The notes beneath the pieces are model-generated. The model was not told the origin of the DNA. It saw only the letters and a list, made by a program, of their open reading frames with translations, and did no database searches. The translations under genes and the position numbers were made by a program. From the NCBI RefSeq assembly GCF_965263005.1, contig NZ_OZ253579.1, positions 3,038,001-3,102,000 of the forward strand: a DNA stretch of 64,000 bases. The letters run 5' to 3'. The DNA is from Rariloculus sp965263005. GTDB lineage: Bacteria > Pseudomonadota > Gammaproteobacteria > Steroidobacterales > Rariloculaceae. Positions 45,535-54,793 of the stretch are shown here, in pieces. Numbering within the stretch: position 1 is the first letter of the stretch; each line of letters begins with the position of its first letter.

Positions 45535-46872
45535 ATGCCTGAAGAACGGTCATCCGATACGTGGCCTGCGTTGTATCGGGGACATGTCGCGGAATGGAGC
45601 CGGCGTTTCGCCGGGGCGTGCACCGCCTGCGCGGTCGACGGCGTCGTTGTATTTTCAGGCGCGATCAAGCCGCACTTCCGGGATGATATCGAGTACCCGT
45701 TCTTCGCTGAACCCTATTTCAAGGCCTGGGTGCCCGAAGCGTACCCGGACTCGGCGCTCAGGATCGTTCCGGGAGAGACGCCGCTCCTGATCCATTTTCA
45801 GAATACCGACTTCTGGCACATGCCCGCGCCGGAGCCGGTCGGGTACTGGACCGATCACTTCGAAATCCGCGTAGTCAGCACCAAAGCGGCCCTGTTGAAG
45901 GAATTGGGTACCGTGTCGGGCATGGCGGGGATCGGCGAGGAAGCCGATGAAACCATGGGTTTTGCGAGCGTCAATGATGCGACATTGCTGTCGCATCTGG
46001 ACTTCCATCGCGCTTGCAAGACGCCTTATGAGGTTGCCTGTATCGAAGAGGCGAACCGCATCGCCGCGCGTGGCCATGCGGCCGCCCAGCGCCTGTTGAC
46101 GGAGCAACCTTCCGAGTTTGACCTGAACGTAATCTATTGCCTTGCGACGGGACAGCGCGAGTCCAAACTCGCCTACCAGAATATCGTCGCCCTGAACGAG
46201 CATGCCAGCATTCTTCATTACCAGCACCTGGACATGCATCCGCCGGCGACGTTTCGCTCGTTTCTTCTCGATGCCGGTGCAGACTTCAACGGCTACGCTT
46301 CGGATGTGACCCGCACATGGTCGACGCCCGGCGGCCCGTTTGCCGACCTGATCTCGTCGATGGATGCGATGCAGCAAAGGTTGTGCGCCGAGGCTCGCCG
46401 CGGAGTGAGTTACGTCGCCTTGAATGAACTCGCGCACCGCTTGCTGGCTCAAGTCCTTGCGGAACACGGCATCACGCGCTCCACGCCGGGTGAGTGTTTC
46501 GATCGAGGCGTTACCCGAACTTTTCTACCTCACGGGCTCGGACACTTGCTGGGTTTGCAGGTCCATGACGCGGCGGGTCACCAGGCAACGCCGTCAGGGA
46601 CCAGGAATGCGCCTCCGCACGAGCATCCATTCCTTCGTCTTACGAGGACGCTCGAGCCCGGCTTTGTGGTGACGGTCGAACCGGGTCTCTACTTCATCCC
46701 TGCACTGCTCGAAGAACTCAGGAACGGCCCAGCGAGTCGTCTCGTAAACTGGGACCGCGTAGAACGGTTCCTTCCCTACGGGGGGATTCGGGTCGAAGAC
46801 AACGTACTCGTTACCGAGACGGAGAGCCGGAATCTTTCCCGGCCGGCATTGTTGCAGGCGGGTCTTTCGTGA
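45535..46872 (+). CDS. pepQ: Xaa-Pro dipeptidase (prolidase, M24B)
   Basis: From the ATG at 45535 (GGAG upstream) the protein has 445 residues, close to PepQ length. The binuclear metal ligands are present in order: two Asp in DAGADFNGYASDVTRTW, His in HGLGHLLGLQVHD, Glu in VTVEPGLYF and Glu in GIRVEDNVLV. It cleaves dipeptides with C-terminal proline and would feed the PutA encoded just before it. The longer open frame from 45346 overlaps putA and is not needed. Confidence 0.92.
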   Translation: MPEERSSDTWPALYRGHVAEWSRRFAGACTACAVDGVVVFSGAIKPHFRDDIEYPFFAEPYFKAWVPEAYPDSALRIVPGETPLLIHFQNTDFWHMPAPEPVGYWTDHFEIRVVSTKAALLKELGTVSGMAGIGEEADETMGFASVNDATLLSHLDFHRACKTPYEVACIEEANRIAARGHAAAQRLLTEQPSEFDLNVIYCLATGQRESKLAYQNIVALNEHASILHYQHLDMHPPATFRSFLLDAGADFNGYASDVTRTWSTPGGPFADLISSMDAMQQRLCAEARRGVSYVALNELAHRLLAQVLAEHGITRSTPGECFDRGVTRTFLPHGLGHLLGLQVHDAAGHQATPSGTRNAPPHEHPFLRLTRTLEPGFVVTVEPGLYFIPALLEELRNGPASRLVNWDRVERFLPYGGIRVEDNVLVTETESRNLSRPALLQAGLS

Positions 46873-49130
46873 GGCCGCGGGCGATCGCCGCGACGCCGGG
46901 AGCGGCCTCGATTTATAGCTGTCCGATGCATCCCGAGGTCGAGCTCGGCCATGCCGCCAGTTGCCCGAAGTGCGGCATGGCGCTCGAGCTCGCGTCGCCG
47001 CCTGCGCCAGCGACGCAGACGGACTGGATCTGCCCGATGCACGCCGATGTCGCTGAGAATGTGTCCGGGAGCTGCCCGATCTGCGGCATGGCCCTGGAAC
47101 CTCGAACGATCAGCATCGGCGACGGCGAGAATGCCGAGCTCGCCGACATGTCGCGCCGCTTCCGGTTCGCAGCGCTGCTGACCGTGCCGCTCCTGATCGT
47201 TGCGATGGGCGATCTGTTGCCGGGACAGCCCGTCTCGGGACTCCTGTCCGCGCGCACGCGCACACTGCTCGAGCTTGCGTTGGCAACCCCGGTCTGCGTG
47301 TGGTTGGCCTGGCCGTTCCATGCACGCGCCGCTGCCTCGATCGCGAATCGCAGTCTCAACATGTTCACGCTGATCAGCCTCGGCGTCGGCGTCGCCTACG
47401 GTTACAGCGTCATCGCTACGCTCTTGCCCGGGATATTCCCGGCCTCGTTCCGCGACGCAGCGGGCGAGGTCGCCGTCTACTTCGAGGCCGCCGCCGTCAT
47501 CGTCACGCTGATCCTGCTCGGTCAGGTACTTGAGCTGCGCGCGCGGGACCGCACCGGCGCCGCGATCAGGCAACTGCTCGAGCTCACGCCGAATGTCGCG
47601 CGCAGAATTCTCGACAATGGGACCGAGGAGGATGTCCCGCTCGAGTCCGTTGAGCCCGGCGATCGGCTACGCGTGCGCCCGGGCGAAAAGATCCCCGTCG
47701 ACGGTGTCATCCTCGAGGGCACGAGCGCCGTCGACGAATCGATGGTCACGGGCGAGCCCCTGCCGGCCGAGAAGCGCCCGGGCGATGCAGTCATCGGAGC
47801 GACCATCAACGGCACGGGTTCGTTCACGATGCGGGCCGAGAAAGTCGGCGCCGACACGCTCCTCGCGCGCATCGTTGCGATGGTCGCCGAGGCACAGCGA
47901 AGCCGCGCGCCGATTCAGACGCTTGCGGATGTCGCCGCGAGCTGGTTCGTCCCGGCCGTCATCGTGATCGCCCTCGCCGCCTTCGTCGCCTGGGCCGCCA
48001 TCGGACCCGAGCCGCGAATGGCCTACGCGCTGCTCAACGCGATCGCCGTGCTCATCATCGCGTGCCCGTGCGCGCTGGGGCTTGCGACGCCGATGGCGAT
48101 CATGGTCGCGGCCGGCAAGGGCGCGACGCTCGGCGTGCTGTTCAGAAACGCCGAAGCCATCGAACTGCTTGGCCGCGTCGAAACGCTCGTCGTCGACAAG
48201 ACCGGCACGCTGACCGAAGGCCGGCCCAGACTCGTGAGCCTGGTGCCGGCGAGAGACATCGACGACCTCACGCTGCTCGGCCTCGCCGGCAGCCTAGAGC
48301 GCGGCAGCGAACATCCGCTGGCCTCGGCAATCGTCACCGGGGCCGAGGAACGCGGTGCGGAACTTGTCGAGCCGACGCGTGTTCGCGCCATCCCGGGTAG
48401 AGGCCTCGAGGGCAGCGTCGGCGGCATGAGAGTCACGCTCGGCAACAGCGCGCTGATGGACAAACTCGAAGTGGATTTCGGCGATCTCATCCAGCGTGCC
48501 GAAGCCCTGCGCTGTCAAGGACAAACCGTCATGTTCGTCGCGGCGAACGGGCAGCCCGCCGGACTCATCGGCGTCGCCGACCCGATCAAGCCGACCACGC
48601 CCGGCGCGATACGCACCCTGCACGGTGAAGGCATTCGCATCGTCATGCTGACAGGCGACAGCAGAACGACGGCCGAAGCCGTTGCGAAGCAACTCGAGAT
48701 CGACGAGATCGCGGCCGAGGTTCTGCCCGAGCAGAAAGCCGAGGTCGTCAAGCGTCTCAAGGCCGACGCGATCGTTGCCATGGCCGGCGACGGCGTCAAC
48801 GACGCGCCTGCGCTCGCGCTGGCTGACGTCGGGATCGCAATGGGCACGGGCACGGACGTCGCGATCGAGAGCGCGGGCGTCACGCTCGTCAAGGGCGACC
48901 TGCGAGCGATCGCGCGGGCCCGGCGACTGAGCCGCGAGACGATGTTGAACGTCAAGCAGAATCTGTTCTTCGCGTTCGCCTACAACGCGCTCGGCGTACC
49001 GATCGCTGCCGGTGTCCTGTATCCCTTGTTCGGCGTATTGCTGAGCCCAATGATTGCCGCAGCCGCAATGAGCCTGAGCTCGGTCTCTGTGATCGCCAAC
49101 GCACTGAGGCTCCGGACCGCGCCGATCTGA
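46869..49130 (+). CDS. Copper/silver-type P1B ATPase with two heavy-metal-binding domains
   Basis: The 753-residue protein starts at a GTG overlapping the prolidase stop. Two N-terminal metal-binding motifs of the CPMHPEV...CPKCGM and CPMHADV...CPICGM form (about 17-80) replace the usual CxxC domain. Eight predicted membrane helices follow, with the CPC channel motif IACPCALGLATPM, phosphorylation site DKTGTLTEG, actuator VTGEPLPAEK and hinge GDGVNDAPAL. It exports Cu or Ag from the cytoplasm. Although it overlaps the catabolic operon, its function belongs with the copper genes to its right. Confidence 0.9.
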   Translation: MRPRAIAATPGAASIYSCPMHPEVELGHAASCPKCGMALELASPPAPATQTDWICPMHADVAENVSGSCPICGMALEPRTISIGDGENAELADMSRRFRFAALLTVPLLIVAMGDLLPGQPVSGLLSARTRTLLELALATPVCVWLAWPFHARAAASIANRSLNMFTLISLGVGVAYGYSVIATLLPGIFPASFRDAAGEVAVYFEAAAVIVTLILLGQVLELRARDRTGAAIRQLLELTPNVARRILDNGTEEDVPLESVEPGDRLRVRPGEKIPVDGVILEGTSAVDESMVTGEPLPAEKRPGDAVIGATINGTGSFTMRAEKVGADTLLARIVAMVAEAQRSRAPIQTLADVAASWFVPAVIVIALAAFVAWAAIGPEPRMAYALLNAIAVLIIACPCALGLATPMAIMVAAGKGATLGVLFRNAEAIELLGRVETLVVDKTGTLTEGRPRLVSLVPARDIDDLTLLGLAGSLERGSEHPLASAIVTGAEERGAELVEPTRVRAIPGRGLEGSVGGMRVTLGNSALMDKLEVDFGDLIQRAEALRCQGQTVMFVAANGQPAGLIGVADPIKPTTPGAIRTLHGEGIRIVMLTGDSRTTAEAVAKQLEIDEIAAEVLPEQKAEVVKRLKADAIVAMAGDGVNDAPALALADVGIAMGTGTDVAIESAGVTLVKGDLRAIARARRLSRETMLNVKQNLFFAFAYNALGVPIAAGVLYPLFGVLLSPMIAAAAMSLSSVSVIANALRLRTAPI

Positions 49131-49145
49131 GCGCGCGACACGGCT

Positions 49146-49207
49146 AGCAGCCCGTGGCACAAGTCCCGCGTCGCACCGAGACCGGCGAGGCGCCCGGCCG
49201 GCAAGGC
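49146..49207 (+). repeat. Partial copy of the AGCAGCCCGTGGCA palindromic repeat
   Basis: This is almost identical over 62 bases to the left part of the element at 53210-53371. The right part is degenerate, with only GCGGGACT near 49226 recognisable. It lies just after the P-type ATPase gene. Confidence 0.8.
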
Positions 49208-49275
49208 GGCACCTCACAAACGGCGGGACTGCCGGGCAAAGGGTGGCGAATTACGCGAGAACCGGCACCATAAAG

Positions 49276-49301
49276 CGAAGGGCCGCAGTTGCGGCCCTTC
49301 G
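49276..49301. terminator. Strong hairpin between convergent genes
   Basis: CGAAGGGCCGCA and TGCGGCCCTTCG form a 12-bp perfect stem with a two-base centre. It lies between the convergent P-type ATPase and cytochrome c genes, so it may end both transcripts. There is no clear T tract on either side. Confidence 0.5.
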
Positions 49302-49359
49302 GACAATCCGGGAATCCGCCGGACGCCGTTCCGTCGAAGAGCGGCGTCTCAAACCTCGC

Positions 49360-50430
49360 TCATTCCTCTTCCGCGGCCGGAGGCTCGGCTTCAGACGGCG
49401 GCAGACTCTTCACGTACTCGACGATGAGGTCGAGATCCTCGTCGGAAATCCTTTCGTAGAAGTCAAAGCCCATGAACGGCAACAGTTCGCGGCCGTCGCG
49501 GCTGATGCCGTAGACGATCGCACGCTTGATCTCGTCGTCGGTCCACGCGCCGAGACCGAGCGTTTCGTGTTGCGTGATGTTCGCCGCGAGCGCCGACCAG
49601 TCATAGCCGAACGGCAGCGGGTAGAGGTTCATGCCGGAGCCGATGCGCGAAAAGTCCCCAACGCTTTCTTCGGCGAGGGGCGTATGGCACTGCGTGCAAT
49701 GGCCGAGCGCATGCGAAAGGTAGCGGCCGTACGCGAGCCGGTCGCTGCGCGGGATATCGGGCACGGGCTCGGTGACCGGTTCGCCCCAGGCCGGCGGCAG
49801 CGGCATATTGAACTCCGACTCGGGCACTACGCGGTTCACGGCGGGCACGGCACGCAGGTAGGCAATCATGGCTGCCATGTCGTTGCTCGAGATGTCGCGG
49901 TAATAGGCAAACGCCATCGGCGGTCCCATGACGCGGCCGTCGCTCGCGATGCCCTCGCGGATGGCCCGTTCGATTTCTTCGTCGGTCCAGTCGCCGATTC
50001 CCGTCTCGGGGTCAGGCGTGATGTTCGGCGCATTGGCCGTGAAGACGGGTTCGGCGATGACAAAATTGCCCGCGTACTCCTGACCCTCGACGAACTCGCC
50101 GTTCTCGTCTCGACCGCTGTGGCAGTTGCCGCAGCCGACGATACTCTCGACGAGATACTCGCCGCGGGCAACCAGATCGTTGGCCGGCGGGCTCGGCGGC
50201 ACGAACGGCCGGTCGAACACGTATGCCTCAGGCTCGGCCTCCTCTGCGGCGGCCTCATCCCCGGCAGCGCCCTCGGAGTCCGGCGCAGCGGCCTCGCCCC
50301 CGGCCTCGCCGGACGAATCCGGCATTTCGGAATCCTGCGAGCAGGCGGCCAGCACCATGGCGAGCAAACAGCCGGCCAGCAAGCGGCCAAGCTGGCTATA
50401 TCTATGGATGAACATGCTACTTTTCCCCAT
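49360..50430 (-). CDS. Diheme cytochrome c lipoprotein
   Basis: The 356-residue protein has a lipoprotein signal (LLAGCLLAMVLAAC, with the lipid Cys at about residue 31), an acidic Ala/Glu spacer, and two c-type heme sites: CGNCH (about residue 99) and CTQCH (about 245). The repeated NITPDPETGIGDWTDEEIERA and ITQHETLGLGAWTDDEIKRA show a duplicated cytochrome domain as in electron-transfer subunits of periplasmic dehydrogenases. It faces the copper ATPase gene and is probably a membrane-tethered electron carrier; its partner is unknown. Confidence 0.85.
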   Translation of the reverse strand: MGKSSMFIHRYSQLGRLLAGCLLAMVLAACSQDSEMPDSSGEAGGEAAAPDSEGAAGDEAAAEEAEPEAYVFDRPFVPPSPPANDLVARGEYLVESIVGCGNCHSGRDENGEFVEGQEYAGNFVIAEPVFTANAPNITPDPETGIGDWTDEEIERAIREGIASDGRVMGPPMAFAYYRDISSNDMAAMIAYLRAVPAVNRVVPESEFNMPLPPAWGEPVTEPVPDIPRSDRLAYGRYLSHALGHCTQCHTPLAEESVGDFSRIGSGMNLYPLPFGYDWSALAANITQHETLGLGAWTDDEIKRAIVYGISRDGRELLPFMGFDFYERISDEDLDLIVEYVKSLPPSEAEPPAAEEE

Positions 50431-50553
50431 TAGCGAGCGTCGTTCAGGCCTAATAATGCCACACTAGCACCGCGGGTGGCAGAGCAATCGCGACGCGAAA
50501 GCGAGGGCGCGCGGCCGTGCGCGCGAGCCCGCTCAGATCGACGCGCCAGACGC

Positions 50554-51420
50554 TCACGCCTCAGGCGAGAATAGCCCGGTCATCACGGCTGTCGCCGCCA
50601 GAATCACCGCGATCAGGACCCGCTCCGCCGCAACCGAGCGGCGTAATGAAGCCAGTGCCGCTACATCGCCGTTGCGAAGCGCAGGAGCCAGTCGCCATTT
50701 GTTCAAGGCCGCAAGGCCCATGAGCGCAGCGAACAGCACGGCCTTCGTCAGGACCAGCACGCCGTAGGGACTGCCGAGGCTCGCAAGATCCGGCATGAGC
50801 ACGACGGCCATCGCAAGCCCGGCCAGTAAGATTGCGGGCACGAGCCGCGTCGCCGAGCGCGAGAAGCGCTCCGCGAGAGCTGCCGTCGTCGTGAGCGGTT
50901 CATGCCTGCCGGCGGCGTAAAGTGCCACGAGCGCGCCATACCAGTAAACCACGACGAGCACGTGAACTAGCAGGACGCCCGCGAGCAGCCAACGGTGTTC
51001 GTGCGCCGCCGTGTGACCCATCAAAGCGAATGAAGCCGCGGTCAGTGTCGCGCCGACAATCCCGAGGGCACCGGCACCAGCCCGCCTGTTCCACAGACTC
51101 CCCGCGACAAGTACGAGGCCGAGGATACGGACACTGCGCGCGGTGCCCGCGTCCGACGTGAGCGACAGCATCTGCAGCGCGGCATCGAAAACACCGTCGA
51201 ACGTACCCGTCATGCGAACCGGAACGAGCGCGTGGTGGGCCGCGGTAAGCACGATCCCGGCTACAGCCGCGCCCAGTCCGACGGACCGGATAATCCTCAC
51301 CGACACCTTGAGGTCGCTGCCATAGAGGCCGAGGGCCAGTGCACACCCTGCGGCCTGAAAAACGGCGAGGAAACTCACGGCCCGCAAGCCGACGACGACG
51401 CTATCGAGCAGAGCAGGCAC
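50554..51420 (-). CDS. copD: CopD-like copper membrane protein
   Basis: The 288-residue protein is made almost wholly of about eight hydrophobic helices. It has His residues in LTAAHHALVPVRM and FALMGHTAAHEHRWLL that fit CopD metal sites, and the typical end YGVLVLTKAVLFAALMGLAA, followed by LNKWRLAP. CopD moves copper from the periplasm to the cytoplasm with CopC as donor. CopC is encoded next upstream in the same direction. It starts at a GTG. Confidence 0.88.
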   Translation of the reverse strand: MPALLDSVVVGLRAVSFLAVFQAAGCALALGLYGSDLKVSVRIIRSVGLGAAVAGIVLTAAHHALVPVRMTGTFDGVFDAALQMLSLTSDAGTARSVRILGLVLVAGSLWNRRAGAGALGIVGATLTAASFALMGHTAAHEHRWLLAGVLLVHVLVVVYWYGALVALYAAGRHEPLTTTAALAERFSRSATRLVPAILLAGLAMAVVLMPDLASLGSPYGVLVLTKAVLFAALMGLAALNKWRLAPALRNGDVAALASLRRSVAAERVLIAVILAATAVMTGLFSPEA

Positions 51421-51518
51421 GCGCGCGGACCGCTGAACGGACTACGCTTGGGGCAAGACAGCCGCCACGGGCAGCCGGACTTCCGGCCCGCAGCGCCACA
51501 CGCGCCATACGTGCGGCG

Positions 51519-51872
51519 TCACGCGGAGACAGTGAACCGGAACTCCCCCGTGACGACGTGAGTATCGGCGCCGACCGCCCGCCAGCTCACCACATACTCG
51601 CCGGGCTCGAGACTCGGCGCTTCGAGGCTGAACGCCTCGCTCGTGCGCTCTGCAGGGAGTCTGAGATCCTGGTGCCCGGCGCCAACGGAAGCGCTCTCCG
51701 GCGAAACCGACACGGCCGTCAGCGTAACGGCCTCCGAGAAACTCAGCACGATCTCGGCCGGCGCGACGACGACGGCCGCATCGGCCGGCGTCGATTCGAC
51801 GAGGCGCGTGTGCGCCTGGGCGGCGAGCCCGGTCAGGCAGAGCAGTACGACGGTCGGAATTTTCGAGCTCAT
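51519..51872 (-). CDS. copC: CopC-like periplasmic copper-binding protein
   Basis: From the ATG at 51872 the product has about 117 residues with a signal peptide ending AAQA, so the mature protein begins with His (HTRLVESTPAD), the N-terminal Cu(II) ligand. The cupredoxin-like sandwich continues with IVLSFSEAV and EYVVSWRAVGADTHVVTGEF, with Asp and His of the Cu(II) site. It binds copper in the periplasm and hands it to CopD. Confidence 0.9.
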   Translation of the reverse strand: MSSKIPTVVLLCLTGLAAQAHTRLVESTPADAAVVVAPAEIVLSFSEAVTLTAVSVSPESASVGAGHQDLRLPAERTSEAFSLEAPSLEPGEYVVSWRAVGADTHVVTGEFRFTVSA

Positions 51873-51939
51873 GATCGTGAGCCTCATCGGTCGATGCGAA
51901 GATACCCTGGCAAGCAGGCGCAGACCGCCAGTTTAAGCG

Positions 51940-53031
51940 TTACGGCGGCGCGGCGGAAGCGTAGTAGGCGCGCAGTGCCTCGGCGATCTCGGGGAACTGC
52001 CCCCACTCTTCCTGGCGGCTGCGGATCGCCTCTTCGACGGCATCGAGCTCATCCATGACGCGCCTGGCGTCATCGAAGCGTCCGAGCCTCAGGTACGCGT
52101 CGAGCGACCAGTCGAGCGCGTGGAAATCGCGCGTGTTGAGCGGCCGTCCCGTGCGCTCCTGCCAGCGCACCGAGGCTTCATACGAATCTTCGTTCGAGGC
52201 TGCGACTTCGGCCCACATGCCGAGATGGCGAAAGATGTGGCTCGGCATGTGCAAGGCGTGCGACGACGCTGGCGCGATCTCGGCGTAGACGCGCGCTTGC
52301 CGCAGCCCCATCATTGCAAACGTCGGCGTGTCGTAGACGTGCAGCAGGTAATGCAGCGCCCCCGGGTGCTCGCGATTGCGTTCGTAGACTTCCTCGAGCC
52401 GGCTCGCGACGGCAACCACGTGCAGGGCCTGCTCGCGGTCGAATCCGGGCAGCGCCATCAGTGCGAGCGACGCAAATGCGGCTGCTTCGTCGTCACCCGG
52501 ATATCCGGCGGCGAGCACTTCCATCGCGGCCGCGTAGTCCTCGCGCCGCGTACCGGGCGACGTGCCCGGCGCGAAACGGCGCCGGACCGCGTTCGCGTAC
52601 CCGCGCTCGCGCTCGGTCCATTCAAGCTCACCGGCCGCATCGAGCGCGTCCATACGCGCGACGACCTCGGCGCCAAGAATCTCATGCTCGGCGCCGGGCA
52701 CGGTACCGAGCGCGTTGTCGTACGTCATGGCCTCGCCCCAATGGGCCATTCCAAAGCTGGGATCGAGCGCCTGTGCCGCGACGAAGCGATCGCGGGCCTC
52801 CTCGTACCAGAAGCTGTGCAGTGCAAGCACACCCGTGACGAACTCGCGTTGCGCCTGCGCCGAGCCCGAGGTCGGAAAATCGATCGTACCGAGCGGCAGC
52901 GTGTCGTCCAGCCCCTCCTGGGCCGCCCCGAGCGCCGCGAGACCGAGACCACAAACGACCGCAACGAGCCGCGTTCGAACGTGACGTCGGCCCGGAACAA
53001 CCCATGGCGATAGAGATTGCGATAGCGTCAT
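51940..53031 (-). CDS. Secreted tetratricopeptide-repeat protein of unknown function
   Basis: The 363-residue protein has a membrane-export signal (RLVAVVCGLGLAALGAAQ) and TPR-like helices, with early FWYEEARDRFVAAQALDPSF and GMAHWGEAMTYDNALG, later HPGALHYLLHVYD and a His-rich HALHMPSHIFRHLGMW. This set recurs in an uncharacterised periplasmic family. The His clusters could bind metal, which would fit the CopC-CopD neighbours, but that is inference. Confidence 0.7.
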   Translation of the reverse strand: MTLSQSLSPWVVPGRRHVRTRLVAVVCGLGLAALGAAQEGLDDTLPLGTIDFPTSGSAQAQREFVTGVLALHSFWYEEARDRFVAAQALDPSFGMAHWGEAMTYDNALGTVPGAEHEILGAEVVARMDALDAAGELEWTERERGYANAVRRRFAPGTSPGTRREDYAAAMEVLAAGYPGDDEAAAFASLALMALPGFDREQALHVVAVASRLEEVYERNREHPGALHYLLHVYDTPTFAMMGLRQARVYAEIAPASSHALHMPSHIFRHLGMWAEVAASNEDSYEASVRWQERTGRPLNTRDFHALDWSLDAYLRLGRFDDARRVMDELDAVEEAIRSRQEEWGQFPEIAEALRAYYASAAPP

Positions 53032-53209
53032 TCGCGGACTAGCGGCGAATCATTCCGCGCGCACGCTGCGCGACAACGGCCACCACGAGAGAAACGCCGC
53101 TGAACGGCTGCAATGCCTTCATCGTCCTGCCCTCTCCGCTTCGAAGCGGCTCGTGGCGAGCCTATCACGGGCAGCACGGCCGCCGAAAATATCGTGCTCG
53201 CGATCGTCT

Positions 53210-53371
53210 AGCAGCCCGTGGCAAAAGTCCCGCGTCGCACCGAGACCGGCGAGGCGCCCGGCTGGCAAGGCGCGAGGAGGGAGAATATCGGGAGTATTCG
53301 ACCGACGAGCAACGCAGTCAGCCGGGATGCATCGTCGGTCGAATGCAGCGGGACTTGTGCCACGGGCTGCT
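53210..53371. repeat. 162-bp nested palindromic (MITE/REP-like) element
   Basis: The ends at 53210-53233 and 53348-53371 are 24-base inverted repeats with one mismatch. Inside lies a second perfect inverted repeat, ATTCGACCGACGA (53296-53308) and TCGTCGGTCGAAT (53332-53344). It carries no frame. It ends 33 bases before selA. The rest of 53032-53209 is featureless. Confidence 0.85.
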
Positions 53372-53404
53372 AAAATGACGCCCGGCGCAGCAAACAGGAA
53401 CGAG

Positions 53405-54793
53405 ATGTCAACCGCCCTCTTGAGGCAACTTCCGTCCATCGACAAGTGGCTCGCGTCGGAGTCAGGCGCCGCACTCTGCGCCGAATTCTCTCGCCCCGAG
53501 GTGCTCGCCGTGATGCGCGCGCATCTGGACCGTATCCGTCGCGACGTAGCCAACGGTGAAACCGAGCTCCCCCAGCTTGAGAGCCGCGAGTACTCAGCGT
53601 TGCTGCGCGCCGACCTCATCGCCCGAAGGCGCGAAAGCCTGCAACGGACGATCAACGCGACGGGCATCATCGTGCACACGAATCTGGGCCGTGCACCGCT
53701 CGCTCCAGAGGCGCTCGCCGCGGTCGAGCACATCGCGCGTGGCTATTCCAATCTCGAATTCGACCTTGAGACGGGCAAGCGCGGCTCGAGACAGGAACAC
53801 GTCGAGAGTTTGCTGACCCGGCTGACGGGCGCAGAAGCGGCGTTCGTCGTCAACAACTGCGCGGCCGCGCTCATGCTGGTGCTGCATACGTTCGCCAACG
53901 GCCGGGAAGTCGTGATCTCACGGGGCGAACTCATCGAAATCGGCGGCTCCTTCCGCATGCCCGACATCATTGCCGAGAGCGGCGCGATCATGGCCGAGGT
54001 CGGCACGACGAACAAGACGTCGCTGGCCGACTACGAATCTGCATTGACGCACGAGACGCGCCTCCTGCTCGCGAGCCACCCGAGCAATTACCGCATCGTC
54101 GGCTTCACGGCCAAGCCGACCCTCGCTGAGCTTGCGAGTCTCGCCAGGCACCGCGGTCTCGTCTTCGTTCAGGATCTCGGCAGCGGCAGTCTGATAGAAG
54201 TCTCCGCGCCTGGATGCGCGGCCGAGCCGACGGTCGCCGACAGCGTCGCGCAAGACGTCGATCTCGTGACCTTCAGCGGCGACAAACTGCTTGGCGGGCC
54301 GCAGGCCGGCATCGTCGTCGGCCGCGCCGACCTCGTCGAGACCATCAAGCGCAGACCTATGGCGCGCGCGCTGCGCATCGACAAAATGTCGCTCGCCGCG
54401 CTCGAGGCGACGCTGCGCCTGTACACGCCGCCGCACGATCCCATGGCGAAAATCCCCGTGCTGCGCATGATCGGCGAATCGAAGGCCAGCGTCGGAGCGC
54501 GCTCGAAGCGCGTCGCGGAGCAGCTTGCCACGCACCCGGCCGTGCACTGCGAAATCGCCGATGACACGAGCTTCGCGGGCGGCGGCGCCCTGCCGATGAG
54601 CGAGATCCCGACGAAAGTCATCAGGCTCACGGTCGAGAACCGAAGCGCCGCCGAACTTGCGCGGACGCTCAGGGCACACGTCCCCGCGGTCATCGGCCGT
54701 ATCGCGAATGATGCATTGACGCTCGATCTCAGGACCGTCGCCCCGGACGAGGCCGACGACCTCATCGCCGCGCTCACGCAGGCCGTATCGTGA
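53405..54793 (+). CDS. selA: L-seryl-tRNA(Sec) selenium transferase SelA
   Basis: From the ATG at 53405 (AGGAACG upstream) the protein has 462 residues, normal for SelA. The start (LLRQLPSIDKWLAS), NATGIIVHTNLGRAPL, FVVNNCAAALMLVL and the PLP lysine region VDLVTFSGDKLLGGPQAG are characteristic. It turns Ser-tRNA(Sec) into Sec-tRNA(Sec) using selenophosphate. SelB begins inside its stop codon. No selD is in the window. Confidence 0.95.
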   Translation: MSTALLRQLPSIDKWLASESGAALCAEFSRPEVLAVMRAHLDRIRRDVANGETELPQLESREYSALLRADLIARRRESLQRTINATGIIVHTNLGRAPLAPEALAAVEHIARGYSNLEFDLETGKRGSRQEHVESLLTRLTGAEAAFVVNNCAAALMLVLHTFANGREVVISRGELIEIGGSFRMPDIIAESGAIMAEVGTTNKTSLADYESALTHETRLLLASHPSNYRIVGFTAKPTLAELASLARHRGLVFVQDLGSGSLIEVSAPGCAAEPTVADSVAQDVDLVTFSGDKLLGGPQAGIVVGRADLVETIKRRPMARALRIDKMSLAALEATLRLYTPPHDPMAKIPVLRMIGESKASVGARSKRVAEQLATHPAVHCEIADDTSFAGGGALPMSEIPTKVIRLTVENRSAAELARTLRAHVPAVIGRIANDALTLDLRTVAPDEADDLIAALTQAVS

